Assembly (NCBI GenBank): GCA_022266195.1
Contig: WHVY01000005.1
Coordinates: 4,278,001 to 4,342,000 of the forward strand
From: Tetranychus cinnabarinus
Taxonomy: Eukaryota; Arthropoda; Arachnida; Trombidiformes; Tetranychidae
Direction: 5' to 3'
Length of the DNA stretch: 64,000 nucleotides
The notes below the pieces were generated by a model. It was given only the letters and a program-made list of their open reading frames with translations, was not told the origin of the DNA and made no database searches. Within the stretch, counting starts at the first letter, position 1. Each line of letters opens with the position of its first letter. This document shows positions 14,201 to 22,420 of this stretch, in pieces. The position numbers were made by a program, and so were the translations under genes.

Positions 14201-15667
14201 AGAAAATCAATTGCACTTTAATCCGGAAAATTGGGAAAACACTGATTTAGGCGGTTTGATAGAGAGATCAGACTAGGTTAATCTGGTTTTTAAATCAGAT
14301 CAAATCATTATTTGGTTGAATGATGGCTATCCAGATTATCAGTTATCAATCTCAGAGAAAAATTGTTAGAGTAAGAAATAAAGATATTTCAATGATCCCA
14401 CATGAACTTGGTAGGAGCCATTGGCATTTTTCAAGAAGAAAGACGAATTGAGTCAAAACTGGTTATTCGAAGCCGATGGAATGGAGATTCAAACGAGTAA
14501 AAGCAAAGGGTAAAAATAAATCTCTAAGAAAATTAGTTGCTAATCATTTTCTTTCAATTGACTTTCCATTCCCTTTTTAGGTTCTTTCCCAGTTCACGTT
14601 AAACTCATGGGCTAAAGTCGAAAGAATTAAGTTTGAATGGAAAATTTAATGTCCAAACTACACGAGGCGTCTACTTGGATTGGACTTCACATTAAATAAA
14701 AATGCTTTTGAAATGAAAAACTCAAACTGAAAATAGTCAGCTGAATTTTCACCTGACATGTTGGATTTGTAAACATTTAATCCTTCAAACATCGACTTAA
14801 GCGTCTCTCACAGATATCGTGAACTGGGATTAAACATATTCCCAAATTGAACTATTGCCTTGCAAAATAACGCTTTTAAATTTAAAACGAGACAAGAAGT
14901 GAAAATCTTATCTGATTGGTAATATTGGCAACAGGCGAAAGGTAGATTCGAGATTGAGCGATTTGAAATTTTTGTGTGAACAGGCTGAGTAGATCACGGC
15001 TGATTGATAGAGTATAACTTATATAAAGTTTAAATGTAAATTGGTGTTATCGGTAAACAGTAAAATTGCTCATTTCACTTCATTCCTGCCATCAGCAATC
15101 AGTACCATGATGATGATTTCAAGCATACCTTAAGATTTTTGAGTTTATGGCACAACTGTAAAACACGATTGGTTCCATCTACATTGATGTTAATGGCTCG
15201 TCTGTTAAGATAAAAGAAAAGAAAATAATTTAGATGACCGTTCGATTATCAGAAAAGACTATGTTGAAACATTGAATATATTGAAACTTCAATCACCTTA
15301 ATGGTTCATCAAATCTAATGGTAGCAGCTGAGTGTATCACAATAGAAACATTTTCTATCACTTCTCTTTCCTCACTTGGATTACGAATTAGATTCAGATC
15401 CGAAGTTATGTCACCAGAAACTGACTTTACTTTGTTCAGTGATGAAATATTTTTACTCCTAATGGTGGCAAAAATCTCTGAATCGAGAAGTTCACGTAAA
15501 CGAGACTGTGAATCCTGTCCTCCTCTGGGTCTCAACAGGACATAGATTGTTCTTATGGATGGACATTCCCTCAGTAACTTTTCAATTAACACTTTCCCAA
15601 GGAATCCAGTGGCACCGGTCACTAAAACAGATTGATCGTTGTAAAAATCCTCGATTGTTTGGCTCAT
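11249..15667 (-). CDS. Fatty acyl-CoA reductase, complete, six exons
   Basis: Reduces fatty acyl-CoA to fatty alcohol with NADPH, typically at ER or peroxisomal membranes, supplying wax, pheromone or ether-lipid precursors (family knowledge). Exons on the minus strand are 15667-15297, 15201-15129, 14021-13915, 12789-12208, 12109-11852 and 11390-11249. All introns are GT-AG, and the exons sum to 1533 nt, exactly 510 residues plus a stop, a normal length for the family. The N-terminal Rossmann domain has TGATGFLG at residues 17-24, and the YxxxK active site is Y206/K210. The C-terminal FAR_C (sterile) domain contains NEWTF and a GVRKYLLKE segment, followed by a hydrophobic stretch in the last exon. 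The start at 15667 gives MSQTIEDFYNDQSVLVTG, a family-typical N-terminus; an in-frame ATG at 15802 would add 45 residues. A broken partial copy lies at 17.3-18.4 kb. Substrate chain length cannot be inferred. Confidence 0.95.
11984..12789. repeat. Duplicated block A, copy 1 (FAR exon 4, intron 4, part of exon 5)
   Basis: This block aligns without gaps to 17304-18109 at a constant offset of 5320. By eye the 582-nt exon 4 differs at only three positions, all synonymous, while the 5' end of exon 5 together with intron 4 differs at about ten positions in some 220 nt. Confidence 0.93.
12790..13914 (-). other. FAR intron 3 (1125 bp), no gene inside
   Basis: GT-AG intron between FAR exons 3 and 4. 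Short open frames inside it have no recognisable features. In the pseudogene copy this intron is only 60 nt and keeps both splice sites. Confidence 0.85.
14022..15128 (-). other. FAR intron 2 (1107 bp), no gene inside
   Basis: GT-AG intron (donor GTATGC) between FAR exons 2 and 3. The pseudogene copy lacks it exactly, with exon 2 joined to exon 3. No other feature was recognised within it. Confidence 0.85.
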
Positions 15668-16251
15668 GGTTAATCCTTCAATATGACAATTAGAAGAAAA
15701 TGATTTAAAAACATGAAAAAAGTGAGTGGGGTTGTGATGAAGCGAGAAATGGTTTCTCAAAGAATGGGTGGAAGAAATTGGTTGAGGCGTAAACTTGAAC
15801 AAAAGACACTGCTAGATAAAATTGGATACAAAATTACTTCAACTTGTTAACCAATCGTCGATTAAAAGTAAAATTGGTAGACACAATCGAAAACTAAATA
15901 GAATATGAAAGAGAACGTTAGGAAAATAGAGAGAGAATTGCATATGAGAGAGTCAGAGAAAGGGAGAAAGTGCGAAATAAATGCAGAGTGAGAAACTTAC
16001 AAGTTGTATGAAAGTAAATACTCGGTAACTCAAATTAAGGAACAGGTTCTGACGCTTATCCGTGAAACCAACATTTATTTATAAAATTGTGATATTGAGG
16101 TCAAAGCGGGACTCACTATTTTTAGATAAATACGATCAAAAACAAGTAAAAAGTTGTTTTTCTGTTCGCTGCGCGAGTTTGACGGAACTGACAGTAAAGG
16201 GTGCTGAGTAAAATTGAGCAAGAAAGTCTATAGATGGCGTTTGCGTTTAAA
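15668..16251. promoter_or_regulatory. FAR upstream region
   Basis: Intergenic DNA upstream of the FAR start, presumably holding its promoter and 5' UTR. An AGATGGCG motif, resembling a YY1/Pleiohomeotic core, lies at 16232-16239. No TATA box or transcription start can be assigned from sequence alone. The equivalent region is absent from the second copy, where sequence jumps from within FAR exon 1 to the counterpart of 16252. Confidence 0.35.
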
Positions 16252-16353
16252 TTTAAGCAAAAATTGGGATAATAGTTGATTAAGAAACATTGGGTTAATT
16301 TTTGATTCAAAGACAAATGGTGAGATTAGATGGAAGGAGGGAAAAGCAATAGA
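16252..16353. repeat. Duplicated block B, copy 1 (counterpart of LSM6 3' flank)
   Basis: Diverged copy of 18408-18533, sharing an AAACATTGGGTTAATTT core and the following AGACAAATGGTGAGATTAGA. In the second copy this sequence lies just downstream of LSM6; here it abuts block C with only about 25 bp between, so LSM6 is missing from this copy. Confidence 0.85.
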
Positions 16354-16378
16354 CTTATTTGCAATATTGCTTTGTTTA

Positions 16379-16700
16379 ATAAACTTACTTTGTACTTGAT
16401 TGCTGTTTGCTTGTATTAGATATTTCATCCGAGAAGTTATCAACTCATGACAGAAAACGAGTCCAATTTTTGAAGGTAAAGTTTAACTCTGTGTTTAATG
16501 GATCTTATTTCGTTATTGTCTCCTTACAGTTTCACTTTGCTTGAGAATTTTTGTTTACCAATTACTGATGTCTAAAAGGTAAGTTAATTTATTTAAACCA
16601 TCTTATCGATTGCTGACTAAATTAACTATCAATTATACTTTGAGTCACGATCACTGAGGACGCTTCTGGAAACATACGGTTTAACTTTTGACAATTACAG
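16379..16700 (+). pseudogene. Orphan POT1 leader: duplicated 5' UTR exons without coding sequence
   Basis: This block matches 19055-19378, the region holding the first two leader exons of POT1. The splice signals are preserved: a donor at 16476 (GTAAAG), a TTACAG acceptor, and a second donor GTAAGT after a short exon of about 50 nt. The short upstream ORF seen in the POT1 leader is cut to MTENESNF here. No POT1 coding sequence follows; homology ends near 16700 and the next 600 bp are unrelated. It may still carry promoter activity, but this cannot be judged from sequence. Confidence 0.8.
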
Positions 16701-17303
16701 AAGTGATTCTCATAGGCTATATGAATCAACCAATAGAGGGCGCTATCAAAAATCTCTTTCTTTTTGTTTGTGACTTAACTGACGGGTTCGAAGGAAAATT
16801 TTTACACAGTATTTAAGCTATGGTTTGTCTACATCTATGAAAAATAATCAGAGCTTTAAAGAAATTCATGAAACTGAGGAATTAAAGTAAATGGAGGCAG
16901 GGGGATTCAGAGTCCGTATTTGTAGCTATTAAAATTGGATGAAAAACTTTTTTGGTTTAGTTTGAGGGTTTATTGTTGTATTAGGAGTACGCGTAAAACA
17001 CTGTCTTTCAAGTAGACTAATAGGTTTGGTGAAAAATCTGGTGCCTAGAGATTTTCTTCAGAGAAACTTTTTAATTGCCTCAATTGGACTGATGGACTCA
17101 GTTTTAAATAATTAACCCATAAAATTAACAAAGTATCAACTCTCAACTCGAACGAAAGTCTTTACATGAGCTTAAAGGAAGGCTTCAGTGGCGTAAAAAT
17201 ATGAACTCATGGAGGAGAATTGCCGAGTAGTCATGATCAGGTGGTTTGCTTGTAAGGGTGCTACGTGAAAGAAATTACAATTATCTTGAACGTAGAATTT
17301 TTT
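16701..17303. other. Unassigned spacer between the two duplicated copies
   Basis: This sequence separates the truncated POT1 leader of copy 1 from the truncated FAR exon 5 of copy 2. It matches neither the POT1 first-intron end nor FAR exon 6 or intron 5, as far as can be seen by eye. No open frame of note. It contains the duplication junction or junctions. Confidence 0.5.
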
Positions 17304-18109
17304 AAATCCTTCTGATCCAGAGATTGCATTAATTGTTTGAAATTTTCATTCTTAAAAGTCCATTCGTTTGTGGTAAAGTATTCCAATGCGTTCATGGCTC
17401 GATGCACTTTTTGGTAAACTTGATGGAAACTGTAAATGGAAAAGAAAAGTAAAATTTAAATAAGATTTGTGTTTATAGTTGAACGACTAGAGTTAGGATA
17501 ATGGATAATTTTAGGACAATAACATACATTGGCTTGTGTCCGGTCAATTTGAATAAAAGGTCTACAACGAAGGCGGGAATGTAATGCTCAAGAAGAAGGA
17601 AAAACTCATGGACAATCCTATTAGAATGGAATGAAGCACCAGGATATCGGAAAAGTTGTATGCTTGGATGCTTTATCAATAATCCATGTGAAATGTTTTG
17701 AAATGTATCCCAATTGATCGGGTTTAATGATCCTGATGTACAATTGATCACTGTGGTTCCCTTTTCAGCTTTATTTGCCACAAACCAGGCCGAAGTAATT
17801 AAAGTGTTGGCAACAATATCCACTGGTATCATATCACAAATTTTATCACCATGTACATGCATCGTCCGGAGTACACCTTTACCAGAAGATACAAGGAATC
17901 CTGATGGACCATTGTAATTATCAATCCAACCAGGAGTAGGATCCTTCCATGAAGCAGTAATAATGGAAGGTCTAACTATGGCAATAGACATATTGTTTCC
18001 TTCTTGATACAATAAGTTCTCAGCTAAAGCCTTGGTATAATGATAACTGCTAGGTCGACCATTGTAAAGTTGATCAGCGATCATCTCTAGTGTGTCATCA
18101 TTCATCCAT
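17304..18109. repeat. Duplicated block A, copy 2
   Basis: Gap-free match to 11984-12789 at an offset of 5320. Three synonymous differences in exon 4; more differences in the exon 5 and intron 4 parts. Confidence 0.93.
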
Positions 18110-18405
18110 CTAGTTTCATTTCATTGTTTTGCTGTGTCTCTTTAATTGATTGTTACCAATTATTCTTACTTGGAAATCTCCATCACTTTTTAAACAGCAA
18201 CAAGCTCTAAATAGACTTTCTATTGGCTGCGTTTTTTATCAACATTACAGTATGCTGTTGATCAACATCGTACATCAACCAAAGTCTCAAGATTTTGAGT
18301 TTATGGCACAACTGTAAAACGCGATTGGTTCCATCTACATTGACTTTAATGGGTCGTCTTAATTGTTCATCAAATCTGATGGTAGCAGCTGAATATATCA
18401 CAATA
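17304..18405 (-). pseudogene. Truncated fatty acyl-CoA reductase pseudogene
   Basis: Second copy of the FAR gene, missing the start, most of exon 1, the end of exon 5 and exon 6. From the 5' side it holds about the last 45 nt of exon 1, exon 2 and exon 3 fused without introns 1 and 2 (18405-18170), a 60-nt GT-AG intron 3 (18169-18110), exon 4 (18109-17528), intron 4 (17527-17430) and a partial exon 5 (17429-17304). Lesions against the intact gene are a one-base deletion at the end of exon 2, an insertion of about nine bases in exon 3 and a CAA to TAA change in exon 3. Exon 4 by contrast is fully open and encodes the same residues as the intact copy, including the YHYTK active-site segment. 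The mixture of heavy damage and one pristine exon suggests recent gene conversion. Confidence 0.93.
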
Positions 18406-18407
18406 AA

Positions 18408-18533
18408 GTTTAAGCAAAAATTGAGATAGAATTGTTGATTAGAATGACATTAGTTTATTAATAAACATTGGGTTAATTTCTTATACAAAGACAAATGGTG
18501 AGATTAGATGGAAAGAGAGAAAAGCAATAGACT
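18408..18533. repeat. Duplicated block B, copy 2 (LSM6 3' flank)
   Basis: Counterpart of 16252-16353, with a short extra segment. On the minus strand it carries an AATAAA at 18459-18454, about 140 nt past the LSM6 stop, a plausible poly(A) signal for LSM6. Confidence 0.85.
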
Positions 18534-18598
18534 GCTTACAAAAGATCCAAGAGCATTTAGTTTGCAGAATCTTTTTTATGGAATTTAGCAGCGGCTCT

Positions 18599-18835
18599 TC
18601 ACTTTCGTTTAGATGTACTGATGTAAAATACATTGTTGCCTCTGATGAAAGCATCGCCATACTTGTTTTTTAATTGACCGTTGACATATTCCTCAGTTTG
18701 CTCCAATGCAATATTCATATAACCATCGAGACTAGCCAAAACTCCTCTGTAATCAGCATCACTGTTCAACTTGACAACCACCGGTCGGCCAGTAATTTGC
18801 TTTAGGAAGTCACTAGGTGTTTGTTTTTTAACCAT
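18599..18835 (-). CDS. LSM6: U6 snRNA-associated Sm-like protein LSm6
   Basis: Subunit of the heteroheptameric LSm rings: LSm2-8 binds the 3' oligo(U) of U6 snRNA in the nucleus, and LSm1-7 promotes decapping and mRNA decay in the cytoplasm (family knowledge). The single uninterrupted frame encodes 78 residues, the normal length for LSm6. It is one Sm fold: Sm1 spans about residues 8-52 with PSDFLKQITGRPVVVKLNS and DYRGVLASLDGYMNIAL, and Sm2 is GDAFIRGNNVFYIS with the family RGNNV RNA-binding signature. Near-universal conservation makes the assignment firm. It is intronless in its coding part and divergent from POT1, with about 280 bp between its start and the first recognised POT1 leader exon. 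The duplicate neighbourhood at 16.3 kb has lost this gene. Confidence 0.97.
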   Translation of the reverse strand: MVKKQTPSDFLKQITGRPVVVKLNSDADYRGVLASLDGYMNIALEQTEEYVNGQLKNKYGDAFIRGNNVFYISTSKRK

Positions 18836-19112
18836 GATGATATTAATAAGGAAATCACAAATTATAAATGTCTTAATTTAAAACTAGATGAATTTATTGA
18901 AAAAGACGATAAAACCAGAGAATTAATGCTTACAAATAACTCAAATAACCACAAGATGGCGTAAATATTTAGTTGTGCCATCTATTGGCTTGAAATAGAC
19001 TAAGGTTTCATCACTTCTGGGTTTAGCTGTTTACTAAAGATTGTGATAGCTTAATTAAACTTACTTGATTGTTTGCTTGAATTAGCTATTCCATCCGAGA
19101 AGTTATCAACTC
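18836..19112. promoter_or_regulatory. Likely bidirectional promoter between LSM6 and POT1
   Basis: Short divergent intergenic region between the LSM6 start and the POT1 leader. It contains AGATGGCG at 18954-18961 and a facing GCCATCTA at 18977-18984, both resembling a YY1/Pleiohomeotic core that is common near housekeeping promoters in animals. The part next to POT1 (from 19055) is conserved in the duplicate at 16379. No TATA box is evident. Bidirectional use is inferred from gene arrangement. Confidence 0.45.
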
Positions 19113-19378
19113 ATGACAGAAAAAGAGTCAAAGTTTCGGAGGTAAAGTTTAATTCTGTGTTTAATGTATCTTATTTTGTTATTGTCTCTTTACAGTTTCA
19201 CTTTGCTTAAAAATTTTAATTGTTTGTTTACCAATTACTGATCTCTAAAGAGGTAAGTTAATTTATTTATTCTATCTTATCGATTGTTGACTAAAATAAC
19301 TATAAACATCTTCAATTTCAAGCCCCTACTACTAAGGATACTTCTATAAACACACTCTACGATTTAACTTTTGACACT
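19055..19378 (+). repeat. Duplicated block C, copy 2 (POT1 leader exons)
   Basis: Counterpart of 16379-16700. It includes the leader exon U1 ending at 19141 (donor GTAAAG), an intron with a TTACAG acceptor, and exon U2 at 19196-19252 followed by a GTAAGT donor. Both copies keep these splice signals. Confidence 0.85.
19113..19252 (+). promoter_or_regulatory. Upstream ORF in the spliced POT1 leader
   Basis: An ATG at 19113 in leader exon U1 reads across the U1-U2 junction (19141 joined to 19196) and stops inside U2, giving a 24-residue peptide that starts MTEKESKFRSFTLL. It precedes the POT1 start, so if transcribed it could lower POT1 translation. Regulation is inferred only. Confidence 0.4.
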
Positions 19379-19718
19379 TGAATTGTTGTCTCCGATATAC
19401 AGATATGCAGATTAAATATTTTGTTATATTTTCATGATTAGAACTTGTTAGGATACCCCTCGATCTCAATAAGTACAACATTTATGATTTTGGAGCATTT
19501 TGAATCGAAACTTTCGATTATTTAAGCTTAATGTTACAAAAGACTATATAACACATTTATTTTACGCGCTATTTAGGTTGAGTCGCAGCTGTAACCGTAA
19601 AAGCGGGAAAATCTGTTGATATTCTTATTTTAATCTCATGTAAATCGTCTTATGAAGTTGTCTAATGTGTCAAATTTCGTCTGTTTTCTTATAGGTGCAA
19701 ATCAAAAGAATTGTTTTG

Positions 19719-21590
19719 ATGGCTAAATATACGTATACTCCTTTGAAAGCTGTTTTGACTTCTAACAGCAAGTTTAACAACATTTATGGAGTAATCCGTA
19801 AATATCACGAACAAGGAGTTTACATCCGTGATGAAACTTATGATGCAATAAAAGTCAATTTTTCGACAACTTTTGATGAAATTTTTCCTCACATCAAGCC
19901 TGGAAACATTATCAGGATCCATCGTCTCATGACAACTGGAAATCAAGTGTATAGGTGTATTAAAAGTGGCGATATATTATTATTTTCTTCGTTTAAAGAC
20001 AAAGATGCAGAATCATACAAAGTACGTTTTGAAGCCAAAGAGCCTACTATTGAACAATCTGATTTCACTCGTGTTATCGAGCTTGAAAGCTGGTTAGCTG
20101 GAAAAATTTTGGAGGTTTCATTGGAAAATATTAGTATGCCAGGTTGGGTTGATATGGTCTGTAAAGTAATTGACATCAAGGATATTGCAAGCCACAGAGT
20201 CATTTTGATTGTTGCTGATGGGACTAAACCATTTCTAAAATACAACTGGTTCTCTCCAAATTGTGAACACTACGATGGTATCCCTATGGACCAGTTAGTT
20301 TGTATAACTGCGTGGGATCGTCATGCTGAAAAGGCTAGAAAATTGGAAAGAGGATCTTTTATTGCAATTTTTAATTTACAAATAGCCGAAGCAAAGATTC
20401 AGTCTGGTTTTTATGAACTTCATTTAAGAGGTGGTACCCATTACGGAAAAAGAATCAGAAATGTTAACTCGAACAGTATCCTTGGAGTCAGTTTTCAAGA
20501 AAGATTGAATATATCACATCCTGTTGCCTCAAATAACCCGATAAACGTTCCAAATACTCAGCCCAAAACTCAATCTAATACCCAGGCCAATGTTCAGTTC
20601 AATACACAGTCAAACACTCAATCTATTTCGCGGATAAATACCCAATCTAATACACAGCCAAATGTCCATTCTAATACGCATTCTAATGTACAAACTATAG
20701 CAAAGCCAGTTGCCCATTCTAGTACACAGTCGAATGTACAATCTAATACGCCAAATGTTCAGCCTAAATTAACTACTGTTATTGAAAAGATACAAGAATC
20801 ATGTTCATCAATCAGTCCTTCTCATTCTACTCAGATCGTGAGTGATGCTGATCCCGCGATCAGCCTTTGTGAAATCTCCGATATTGGATCGTCTTTTTTA
20901 AATGATCATGATCCCTCAACTCATTCTACCTCTGACGACTCTGACCATTCAAAGCCTTTACCGTCTAAAAGAATGAAGCTTTCATGTCCCGTGAAATTTC
21001 CAGCGTGTGTACAATTTAAAAATCCTGAAGGACTATTTGGAATTAAAGAATATCTAGCTTTTGATAGCGATGAAAGATATTGTGTTAAAGCAAAAGTAAA
21101 AAGATATCTACCATCATCAAGAAAGGTCATCGATTTCATTAAACTAGTGTGTCCCAATTGTAATTATAAAGAATCGGCGTCTACCGAAGCTATCAACAAA
21201 ATTAAAGCATCTTCAGAACTTCAAACTTCATTCCCATGTCCAGATTGCCGTTATAAAAATGAAAAAAGCCAACTGGTTGCTACATTTTGGATAAATCTGA
21301 GTTTAAAAGATACCGAAAGCTATGAAATTGCCGTTTCATTGACAAAACTGGATTTCAGATGTTTGTTGGGTGTCAGAGTGATATCAGTTTTGAACAGTAT
21401 TGAAGAAGCAAACAAAATATTTGATTTTCTCGACTATGTCTGCCCATCAATAGATAATGATGAAGCAAGTGGATCAAAAGAACACGATAATAGACCATTT
21501 CTAAAATGGGTTATTCAACGCCAACCAGGAGAGCCCGGAATCAAATATGAATACCGCGTATTAACGGCATACCGCTTAGACGGTGAATGA
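19719..21590 (+). CDS. POT1: Protection of telomeres protein 1, single coding exon
   Basis: Binds single-stranded telomeric DNA, caps chromosome ends and regulates telomerase access (family knowledge). The frame encodes 623 residues, close to human POT1. The N-terminal OB1 is about residues 5-110 (YTPLKAV, NNIYGVI, GNIIRIHRL). OB2 is about residues 140-260 (VADGTKPF, RGSFIAIFNLQ, LHLRGGTHYGKRIR, the last strongly POT1-like). A polar linker of roughly residues 267-420 is rich in Asn-Thr-Gln repeats. The C-terminal OB3-like region has a probable zinc site C478-x2-C481 and C507-x2-C510. The start chosen is the first ATG after the TTCTTATAG acceptor ending at 19694; a GTG at 19695 is in frame but unlikely. 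Leader exons are at about 19070-19141 and 19196-19252, with a 442-nt intron before the coding exon. An AATAAA lies at 21831, about 240 nt after the stop. It converges with the receptor gene downstream. Confidence 0.93.
   Translation: MAKYTYTPLKAVLTSNSKFNNIYGVIRKYHEQGVYIRDETYDAIKVNFSTTFDEIFPHIKPGNIIRIHRLMTTGNQVYRCIKSGDILLFSSFKDKDAESYKVRFEAKEPTIEQSDFTRVIELESWLAGKILEVSLENISMPGWVDMVCKVIDIKDIASHRVILIVADGTKPFLKYNWFSPNCEHYDGIPMDQLVCITAWDRHAEKARKLERGSFIAIFNLQIAEAKIQSGFYELHLRGGTHYGKRIRNVNSNSILGVSFQERLNISHPVASNNPINVPNTQPKTQSNTQANVQFNTQSNTQSISRINTQSNTQPNVHSNTHSNVQTIAKPVAHSSTQSNVQSNTPNVQPKLTTVIEKIQESCSSISPSHSTQIVSDADPAISLCEISDIGSSFLNDHDPSTHSTSDDSDHSKPLPSKRMKLSCPVKFPACVQFKNPEGLFGIKEYLAFDSDERYCVKAKVKRYLPSSRKVIDFIKLVCPNCNYKESASTEAINKIKASSELQTSFPCPDCRYKNEKSQLVATFWINLSLKDTESYEIAVSLTKLDFRCLLGVRVISVLNSIEEANKIFDFLDYVCPSIDNDEASGSKEHDNRPFLKWVIQRQPGEPGIKYEYRVLTAYRLDGE
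20551..20770 (+). repeat. Asn-Thr-Gln repeat tract in the POT1 linker
   Basis: Imperfect repeat of short units of the form SNTQ/SNVQ (for example NTQSNTQ and NVQSNT) encoded by AATACNCAGTCN-like units. It lies between OB2 and the C-terminal domain and is predicted to be disordered. Length variation between strains is likely. Confidence 0.8.
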
Positions 21591-22420
21591 AGCAATGTTT
21601 TAAAATTATTAGCTCAACATTTATCAATCATCATATATTAAATTCACACAATGTACACAATGGCGTTGTAGAAGAAAAAAACATTGCATTTTACAGATTT
21701 TTTAATTTTTTATAGACTTTTTGTGTTATTTTTTCGTGTTTACAGAGTGTTTATAAAAATATGTACCAAGCTTGTTTAGTAATCATAAATCAGTCATTTA
21801 CAATGGACAGTGTTTATTGTACCAATCAATAATAAATTTCAATTCGGCGACCAATCCATCGAGGTCATCTATCCATACTTTCGTAATTCGTAGCTTTATT
21901 GATAAAATTGCGCGATTAAATCCTTTTCTCTTAACCTTAAATCGCTAGAGAAAAGAGGAAACTTTGTTTGCAGATTCATAATTTACATTTTTTTCATTAT
22001 TCCATTATTCAACAATTTATATAACAGATTTAAGCTCTTAGGTTGAACAATCATCACTTTTAAATGATCATCTTTTTTTCAGGCATAAAGTGTGATTGAC
22101 TTAAATAGTGGCTACAAATAGTAATTAAAAATCAAGAAAGATAATAGTCGATCAATAAGCAAATAATAATAAAATCAGCATTTAAAATGATTACTTTGTC
22201 AGAACAATCATTGATTGATACCATCACAGGAAGATAATTACAATCCATCTTAAGTAACTGAAAAATATCTGTCAATCTTTCATGTATTATTCATAAATAA
22301 ACATAATGATTGACGCAAAGCGAAAAAGAATTAAAGGAAAAAAATGAAGCAATGAAGCTAAAATTATAAATATTGATTGGAAACATAAATTAGCATCAAC
22401 AAAGATTAATAATAATGGGA
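21591..22420. other. Convergent intergenic region between POT1 and the receptor gene
   Basis: Contains the presumed 3' UTR of POT1 with AATAAA at 21831-21836, and the 3' UTR of the minus-strand receptor, for which TTTATT on the plus strand near 21812 and 21894 are possible signals. No open frame of interest was seen. Confidence 0.6.

Noticed and set aside
15668..15802. Longer N-terminus for the FAR protein starting at 15802
   Set aside because: The extra 45 residues (rich in His, Phe and Ser) do not look like a FAR N-terminus, and the ATG at 15667 gives the family-typical spacing before TGATGFLG. Kept as a possible alternative start only.
17473..18105. A second functional FAR gene at 17-18 kb
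   Set aside because: Exon 4 is intact, but exon 1 is truncated, exons 2-3 have indels and a stop, exon 5 breaks off and no exon 6 follows.
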